64,000 bases of DNA from assembly GCA_015709675.1 (NCBI GenBank), contig CP054182.1, positions 2,583,448 through 2,647,447 of the forward strand, written 5' to 3'. The DNA comes from Ignavibacteriales bacterium (GTDB taxonomy: Bacteria > Bacteroidota > Ignavibacteria > Ignavibacteriales > Ignavibacteriaceae). Under the pieces are notes generated by a model. It made no database searches. It saw only the letters and a list, made by a program, of their open reading frames with translations, and was not told where the DNA came from. This document shows positions 58,645-64,000 of this stretch, in pieces. Made by a program: the position numbers and the translations under genes. How positions within the stretch are numbered: the stretch's first letter is position 1; each line of letters begins with the position of its first letter.

Positions 58645-59267
58645 TGTTTATTACATTTGAAGGAATAGATTTTTCCGGTAAATCAACCCAGATTCAGCTT
58701 TTGAAGGAGCATCTGACTGCAAAAGGCAGGGATGTTCTGGTTATCAGAGAACCGGGCGGTGGAGAAATTGAAGAAAAAATCAGGACAATACTTCTTGATA
58801 AAAAGAACCTTGAGATGACATCTGAGACAGAAATTTTATTATTCTCAGCATCCAGGGCTCAGTTAGTGAGGAAAACTATTCTCCCTTCTTTAGAACGGGG
58901 GACGATAGTTATTTCTGACAGGTTTCATGATTCTACCACGGCTTATCAGGGTTACGGCAGACAACTTCCTCTGGAAATGGTGAAAAAAATAAGTGAGTTC
59001 GCTATTCAGGAGGCCGTTCCTGATATAACATTCTTTATTGATATCCCGGTTGCAGAGGCAAGGAAAAGAAAGCTGGCTCACGGGCAGGAGTCACTTGACA
59101 GAATTGAAAATATGAATGATGATTTCTACAGCAGGGTAAGAAATGGCTACCTTGAGATAGCTAAATCCGAATCCAGATTCAGAGTGGTTAATGGCTGCGA
59201 GAAAAAAGATGAAGTGCATGCAATGATTGTTAATGAATTACAAAAAGCCGGTTTACACGATGTTTAG
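58644..59267 (+). CDS. tmk: Thymidylate kinase
   Basis: 207 residues. P-loop FEGIDFSGKST, REPGG (dTMP binding), the DRFHDSTTAYQGYGR signature and a lid-like region RKRKLAHGQESLDRIE. It phosphorylates dTMP to dTDP for DNA synthesis. The start overlaps the YbbR stop by 1 nt, and the end overlaps the protease gene by 8 nt. Confidence 0.96.
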   Translation: MFITFEGIDFSGKSTQIQLLKEHLTAKGRDVLVIREPGGGEIEEKIRTILLDKKNLEMTSETEILLFSASRAQLVRKTILPSLERGTIVISDRFHDSTTAYQGYGRQLPLEMVKKISEFAIQEAVPDITFFIDIPVAEARKRKLAHGQESLDRIENMNDDFYSRVRNGYLEIAKSESRFRVVNGCEKKDEVHAMIVNELQKAGLHDV

Positions 59268-60909
59268 AAAAAGAATTATTATTGCTCTGATTGTCGCCCC
59301 TATAATTTTCACAGGCGCGTGGCTTTACAAATCTGGTGATATCTATTTTGAAATTGCCAGAAATATTGATCTCTTTACCAGGATTTATAAAGAGGTTACT
59401 CTTAATTATGTGGATGATATTAATCCGGATGAGTTTCTGCGCTCCGGGATAAAAGGAATGCTTCAGAATCTTGATCCCTATACGGTCTTCATTGATGAAA
59501 AAAGGCAGGATGACATTGAGATGATGACCACCGGCAAGTATGGCGGTGTTGGGATTTCAGTTGGTATCCGTGATGAAAAAATAACTATTGTAGAAATCAT
59601 GGACGGTTACTCAGCGCAGCGTCAGGGGCTGATGATTGGCGATGAGATAGTTGCTGTTGATTCAGTAAAACTTGATAAGTCAATGTTTGATGATGTCTCA
59701 CTTTATGTTAAAGGGGAACCTGGAACTTTTGTTGGTCTGAAGATTGTGCGGCCGGGAGTAACGGATACTCTGCTTTTCAGTCTTGTGCGGGAAGAAATTC
59801 AGGTGAAGAATGTAACATTTGCTGATTTTGTCCCAGCTGAATCAGGTACCGCTTATATAAAGCTTAGCGGATTTAACCGGGGAGCCGGTGACGAATTGCG
59901 CAGATCAATACTAAATATTCAGAAAAAGGGGGAGATTAAAGAGATTGTGCTTGACTTACGTGGAAATCCGGGGGGTCTGCTCGAAAGCGCCGTTGATATA
60001 TCCTCTGTCTTTTTACCAAAAGGGACTCTTATTGTTTCTACCATGGGAAAAGATTCAACAAGCTACAAAGCGTATTTTTCTAGTAAAGAACCAATTCTCC
60101 CTGAGACTCCACTTGCTGTTCTGGTAAACGGCAGCAGTGCATCAGCTTCTGAAATTGTTGCAGGTGCTATTCAGGATCATGACAGAGGCATTATTGTTGG
60201 TGAAAGATCATTTGGCAAAGGACTTGTTCAGACGATTTCGCCGTTGTCTAATAATACTTCGCTTAAAATAACTACCTCAAAATATTATACACCAAGCGGC
60301 AGATGTATTCAGAAAGTTGACTACGCAAAGGATAATAAAGTAATTACCAATTCAGCTGAAACGTTACCCGAAAAATATTTAACTGATAATAAACGCACTG
60401 TTTTCGCTTCTGGCGGAATTTTGCCTGATTCATCAGTTACTTTGTCTGAACTCTCGGATTTCACAAGAGATCTGCTTGCAAAGGGCTATATATTCCGGAT
60501 ATCTTCTGAACTTATTGCGGTTGCCAATGAAAAACGATACACAGAATCTGACAGTTCGCTGATCAGAGAAAAAACCGGAAGATATTTAAAGGAAAAGGGG
60601 TACGTGTATAAACCTCAGATTGTGAAGAAACTTGAAGAGATCAGAGAATCATTCAAATCAAAAGATGATTTTGCCGCAATCAGTGCTGAGTTTAATCAGC
60701 TGATCTCCAAAGCAGAATCAGCCGGTAGTGCAAATACACTTGCTTTGCCATCAGACGGGGTCAGAGAGGTGCTGAGTGATATTATTAACCGGCAGGGAGG
60801 CAGTTCTGAGAAAATCAGATATCAGCTCAGGTTTGACCATCAATATGTAACTTCGGTTGCTTTAGTGAAAAACAGAAATTATATAGCAAAAATACTTAAC
60901 AGAAAATGA
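59260..60909 (+). CDS. ctpA: C-terminal processing peptidase (S41, CtpA/Prc family)
   Basis: The frame is open from 59227, but ATG at 59260 places the hydrophobic signal/anchor (KRIIIALIVAPIIFTGAWLY) at the start and is preferred (549 residues). A PDZ domain (~90-170, KYGGVGISVGIRDEKITIVEIMDGYSAQRQGLMIGDEIVAVD) precedes the S41 core with catalytic Ser295 (NGSSASASE) and Lys320 (SFGKGLVQ). A C-terminal helical domain of ~170 residues follows. It degrades or trims periplasmic proteins. It overlaps tmk by 8 nt. Confidence 0.94.
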   Translation: MFRKRIIIALIVAPIIFTGAWLYKSGDIYFEIARNIDLFTRIYKEVTLNYVDDINPDEFLRSGIKGMLQNLDPYTVFIDEKRQDDIEMMTTGKYGGVGISVGIRDEKITIVEIMDGYSAQRQGLMIGDEIVAVDSVKLDKSMFDDVSLYVKGEPGTFVGLKIVRPGVTDTLLFSLVREEIQVKNVTFADFVPAESGTAYIKLSGFNRGAGDELRRSILNIQKKGEIKEIVLDLRGNPGGLLESAVDISSVFLPKGTLIVSTMGKDSTSYKAYFSSKEPILPETPLAVLVNGSSASASEIVAGAIQDHDRGIIVGERSFGKGLVQTISPLSNNTSLKITTSKYYTPSGRCIQKVDYAKDNKVITNSAETLPEKYLTDNKRTVFASGGILPDSSVTLSELSDFTRDLLAKGYIFRISSELIAVANEKRYTESDSSLIREKTGRYLKEKGYVYKPQIVKKLEEIRESFKSKDDFAAISAEFNQLISKAESAGSANTLALPSDGVREVLSDIINRQGGSSEKIRYQLRFDHQYVTSVALVKNRNYIAKILNRK

Positions 60910-61211
60910 GCAAAAAGAAATTAGTCCGTTCAGGAAATATTATATTCAAACGGGATCCAAGTTTTTCAAAATGTCCATCCTGCGGAGAACAGTTCTCATT
61001 GCGCAGATCACGGGCAAGAAACCTGTTCGAAAATCTTGTAAGAAGCCTGACATTTTATAAAACCTACCGGTGTAATAAATGCGGTTGGCGCGGATTCCGT
61101 TCGACAATCATTATGACCTGGCAGTCGGTTAAAAATCTCATCATCTATCTGCTTATTGCCGGAGCCACGATAATCGTAGTAAGAATTGTATTACAGCGAA
61201 TGGTTGGGTAA
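60906..61211 (+). CDS. Zinc-ribbon membrane protein, function unknown
   Basis: 101 residues. Two CxxC knuckles (KCPSCGEQFSLRR and RCNKCGWRG) form a zinc ribbon, with a basic stretch between them; a single C-terminal membrane helix (NLIIYLLIAGATIIVVRIVLQ) anchors it. It overlaps the S41 peptidase by 4 nt and glcD by 1 nt. No known function. Confidence 0.83.
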   Translation: MSKKKLVRSGNIIFKRDPSFSKCPSCGEQFSLRRSRARNLFENLVRSLTFYKTYRCNKCGWRGFRSTIIMTWQSVKNLIIYLLIAGATIIVVRIVLQRMVG

Positions 61212-62629
61212 TGAATTCGGCCACTCTTTCAGCAATTTCGCGCATCGTTGGGGGAGATAATCTTTTAACTTCCGAGGAAGACAAAATTGTCTATTCCTAT
61301 GACGGAACTCCGCTGCTTCAACAAAAACCAGAAGCAGTTGTTTTTCCTGAGAATCCAACTCAGATTTCGGCTTTGTTTAAATTGGCAAAAGAGGATGGAT
61401 TTAAAATTGTACCGCGCGGTTCCGGGACCGGTTTAAGCGGAGGATCTATTCCTGTCGAGAATAGTATTGCACTGGTTATGACCCGCTGGAATAAAATTCT
61501 TGAAGTTGATGAACTTAACCTTACTGCAACGGTTGAACCTGGTGTGGTTACCTCACAATTACACAAGGAAGTTGAGAAGCGGGGACTGTTTTATCCTCCC
61601 GATCCCGGCAGTATGAATATCTGCACACTGGGAGGTAATGTTGCCGAAAATGCCGGTGGATTGCGCGGACTGAAATATGGAGTTACCAAGGATTATGTTC
61701 TTGGATTGGAACTGGTACTACCGGATGGCGAAATACTCTCAATCGGCGGAAAAAATTTCAAAGATGTTGCGGGGTATAGCATAAAGGATATATTTATCGG
61801 AAGTGAAGGGACTTTAGGTATCATTACTAAAATCCAGTTTAAGTTAATTCCCAAACCGACCTCTGCTGTTACTCTTTTAGCTTTTTTTGATTCTGTTCCT
61901 CAGGCAGGGGAGGCGGTTGCTGAAATTATAGCGGCCAAAATTACCCCTTGCATGTTGGAATTTCTTGATAATACAACACTCCGGTGTGTTGAGGATTACA
62001 CTAAACTCGGATTGCCGACCGATAAAGAAGCTGTGTTGCTCATAGAGGTTGACGGCAGGGGAAGCAGTGTAATGGAAGATGCAAATCAGGTTGAGCAGAT
62101 TCTCATGAAGAACGGAGGTCAGTATATATCCAAGTCAGAGGATCCCGCGGAGTCATTACGGTTGAAGTCGGCAAGAAGAACTGCATTTTCAGCATTGGCA
62201 AGGCAGAGGCCTACTACTATACTTGAAGACGCAACGGTTCCCAGAAGCAAACTTCCGGAGATGCTTGAAAAAATTCAGTACGCGGCTAAGAAGTATGACC
62301 TGATTATAGGAAATTTCGGACATGCCGGAGATGGCAATCTGCATCCGACCTGTCTGACGGATGAACGTGATCATAAAGAAATTGAAAGAGTTCATAAGGC
62401 ATTTGACTATATATTTGAGCAGGCAGTCGCTCTTGGCGGCACTATTACAGGAGAGCATGGTACCGGACTTGCAAAGAAACAATTCTTTGAAAAAATTGCT
62501 TCAAGACCTGCACTTCATGTCATGAATTCCCTTAAACTGGTTCTTGATCCGGATAACATACTAAATCCCGGTAAGATTTTTACCTTTAAGCCAAAATGCG
62601 AATCACTGATTTATGGCCGGCAAAGGTAA
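61211..62629 (+). CDS. glcD: FAD-binding glycolate/D-lactate oxidase subunit GlcD
   Basis: 472 residues, PCMH-type FAD-binding flavoprotein. VPRGSGTGLSGGSIP, DPGSMNICTLGGNVAENAGGLRGLKYG and GSEGTLGIITKI are the FAD-site motifs; the C-terminal FAD-linked oxidase domain ends with GNFGHAGDGNLHP, GEHGTGLAKK and DPDNILNPGKIF. GlcD works with an iron-sulfur subunit (GlcF), which starts 546 nt downstream. A FAD/GlcE-like subunit is not seen, so a GlcDF pair is more likely. Substrate could be glycolate, D-lactate or a related 2-hydroxyacid. Confidence 0.93.
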   Translation: MNSATLSAISRIVGGDNLLTSEEDKIVYSYDGTPLLQQKPEAVVFPENPTQISALFKLAKEDGFKIVPRGSGTGLSGGSIPVENSIALVMTRWNKILEVDELNLTATVEPGVVTSQLHKEVEKRGLFYPPDPGSMNICTLGGNVAENAGGLRGLKYGVTKDYVLGLELVLPDGEILSIGGKNFKDVAGYSIKDIFIGSEGTLGIITKIQFKLIPKPTSAVTLLAFFDSVPQAGEAVAEIIAAKITPCMLEFLDNTTLRCVEDYTKLGLPTDKEAVLLIEVDGRGSSVMEDANQVEQILMKNGGQYISKSEDPAESLRLKSARRTAFSALARQRPTTILEDATVPRSKLPEMLEKIQYAAKKYDLIIGNFGHAGDGNLHPTCLTDERDHKEIERVHKAFDYIFEQAVALGGTITGEHGTGLAKKQFFEKIASRPALHVMNSLKLVLDPDNILNPGKIFTFKPKCESLIYGRQR

Positions 62630-63188
62630 TAGAATAACATATATCCAGTTCCTATTTCTCCTGGTGTTTTCAATTGTTCAGGTACAAGGCCAGGAGTGGA
62701 AAGAGATATATTCTGATTCAGAATTGCGTAAAGATACAGTTTTGATGACAAGGGACCTCAGAGATAAACAGCCCGTAGCTGATACTCTGGCTAATTATAC
62801 AAAAGGGGAATGCACCATATTCATGCTTTACACACCTGAAATCATTCTCACCTTTGAAACTTCTGAGTATACTCTGCTCATGAATAGTAAGAGTGAAAAA
62901 TTTGAAGATTATTTATATTTCCTGACTGACAACGATGTGTTGGAATCCCTTTTTATGGTTGTCTACGATAGTTTAATGAATCCTATCCGGATTGACAGGA
63001 TAAGCACCGATATTAATATAAATTTTGGGGAGCATATTTATTCTTATTTCCTTGATTCGCTCGGCAGGGTAACAAATGTACTGGACTGGATCTGTCGCCG
63101 AGATGAAGGTAATGTAATCCTCTACACGATTGCATATGATAGATTTTTTCCAAAAGATATTTCATATTCGATTCATGAACGCAATTAA
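62613..63188 (+). CDS. Small secreted protein of unknown function
   Basis: 191 residues with a signal peptide (YIQFLFLLVFSIVQVQG). The rest is mixed polar, Asp/Tyr-rich, with no recognized motif (one Cys pair not obvious). It overlaps glcD by 17 nt and glcF by 14 nt, so it is embedded in the glcDF transcript. Overlap does not prove a role in hydroxyacid oxidation. Confidence 0.75.
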   Translation: MAGKGNRITYIQFLFLLVFSIVQVQGQEWKEIYSDSELRKDTVLMTRDLRDKQPVADTLANYTKGECTIFMLYTPEIILTFETSEYTLLMNSKSEKFEDYLYFLTDNDVLESLFMVVYDSLMNPIRIDRISTDININFGEHIYSYFLDSLGRVTNVLDWICRRDEGNVILYTIAYDRFFPKDISYSIHERN

Positions 63189-64000
63189 TTCTGGACAGAG
63201 CAGAGAGTTACTCTCTAAGGTCATGCCGCACAGTGATATACTTACTCAGTGTATGCACTGCGGGCTCTGCCTGGCTGTATGTCCGACATATGATATTACA
63301 AAACTTGAGCGTTCATCGCCGAGGGGAAGAATCAGACTTATCAAAGAACTTGCGGAGGGGAAAAGTGAGATTTCTGATACTTTTATTAAGGAAATGAATT
63401 TCTGTCTGGATTGTCAGGCATGTGAAACCGCCTGTCCGGCAGGTGTGAAATACGGCCAGATGGTGGAGGCTGCAAGAAACTATATTACGGAAGTTGAAGC
63501 TGAAAAAGGGTTAAAAAATAGAATAAAAAGATTCTTCTTAAACCGGATACTTGCAAACGCACCGGCCCTTTCAGTTTTCTCATTCTTCATGGCTCTTTAT
63601 AGAAAGAGCGGCTTACAGTGGCTGATAAGAAAAACTTCTATATTAAAAGTACTCCCCGGTAATCTTGCTGAGGTAGAATCGCTTTCACCTGAATTCGAAT
63701 TTTTCCCTCCGAAGTATAGAGAAATTGAAAAGGTGTATGGAGCATCCGCGGCCGGAACCATGGCTTTTCATACCGGCTGTCTGATGAAACACGCTTTTGG
63801 GAATATTAATAATGACACCGTGAAACTTATGCAGATTAACGGCTTTGATGTCCTGATTCCTGAAGACCAGGTATGCTGCGGCTCACTGCATGCTCATAAT
63901 GGGGAAGGAAAGATGGCGATTGAACTGGCAAAAAAGAATATTGACCGTTTTACCGGAAAAGAATATCAGTTTCTCATCTCTAATTCAGCCGGCTGCGGTG
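63175..64000 (+). CDS. glcF: Glycolate/lactate oxidase iron-sulfur subunit GlcF (3' partial)
   Basis: ATG at 63175 overlaps the preceding ORF; the frame stays open to the window end. Two ferredoxin-type motifs are present: CMHCGLCLAVCP and CLDCQACETACPAG, so two 4Fe-4S clusters. The first CCG domain starts with FHTGCLMKHAFG and continues to QVCCGSLHAHNGE; the second is only just reached (NSAGCG). It passes electrons from GlcD to the quinone pool. Confidence 0.94.
   Translation, partial: MNAINSGQSRELLSKVMPHSDILTQCMHCGLCLAVCPTYDITKLERSSPRGRIRLIKELAEGKSEISDTFIKEMNFCLDCQACETACPAGVKYGQMVEAARNYITEVEAEKGLKNRIKRFFLNRILANAPALSVFSFFMALYRKSGLQWLIRKTSILKVLPGNLAEVESLSPEFEFFPPKYREIEKVYGASAAGTMAFHTGCLMKHAFGNINNDTVKLMQINGFDVLIPEDQVCCGSLHAHNGEGKMAIELAKKNIDRFTGKEYQFLISNSAGCG

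Overview
The window reads as a chromosomal segment of a free-living, Gram-negative member of the Bacteroidota/FCB group, most likely the Ignavibacteria/Melioribacter lineage. This rests on a PorU/PorV pair of the type IX secretion system (T9SS), several secreted proteins ending in T9SS C-terminal sorting domains (the YPNPFN type), outer-membrane beta-barrel proteins, and possible -33 TTTG / -7 TAnnTTTG promoters. The taxon is inferred; no rRNA gene is present. Genes are dense, mostly on the + strand and often overlap by 4 nt. No stretch above 300 bp lacks a gene. I found no CRISPR array, insertion sequence or phage.

Layout. 1-3019: the end of a secreted GHL10-type glycosidase and a phosphofructokinase with pyrophosphate-type signature residues. 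3063-3167 (-): a 34-residue single-span membrane protein. 3289-8797: two SGNH hydrolases, a fatty-acyl-AMP-ligase-like enzyme, an acyl carrier protein and an MBOAT acyltransferase. This is the composition of the Gram-positive Dlt D-alanylation system (adenylase, carrier, MBOAT, SGNH) but with an acyl-type adenylase. 8801-13938: a muropeptide-degrading NlpC/P60 peptidase, a Tat-exported L-Ala-D/L-Glu epimerase and an M16 peptidase pair.

13935-29943 looks like an exopolysaccharide synthesis and export locus. It holds a GH9 glucanase lipoprotein, a KaiC-like protein with an altered Walker A, a TPR plus beta-barrel exporter of BcsC/PgaA type, an SGNH protein paralogous to the one in the Dlt-like module, a processive GT2 glycosyltransferase, two membrane-anchored accessory proteins (one with a deacetylase fold that has lost its catalytic residues), a fibronectin-III lipoprotein candidate and a hybrid sensor kinase. 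Two transcription units inside it are each preceded by a palindrome of the form TGTCTCA-N3-TGAGACA and a sigma-54-like -24/-12 element. I consider this locus, together with the Dlt-like acylation module, the best candidate for an undescribed system.

30005-37210: LexA with a candidate operator, DUF72 protein, two T9SS cargo proteins, tRNA-Leu(CAA), Xth, HAD phosphatase, tRNA-Glu(CTC), a 2Fe-2S protein and endonuclease III. 37333-49458: PorU, PorV, an M6-like protein that has lost its zinc ligands, a peptidase-propeller-barrel protein and a DUF5683-like protein. 49458-56430: Der, a CoA-disulfide-reductase-like flavoprotein, Upp, a TPR protein, Rel and RuvX. 56495-57694: two bacterial microcompartment (BMC) shell proteins without companion enzymes, the second with a long acidic tail and a SAP/Rho-N-like helical end. 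57736-64000: YbbR protein, Tmk, a C-terminal processing protease, a zinc-ribbon membrane protein, GlcD, a small secreted protein and the start of GlcF.
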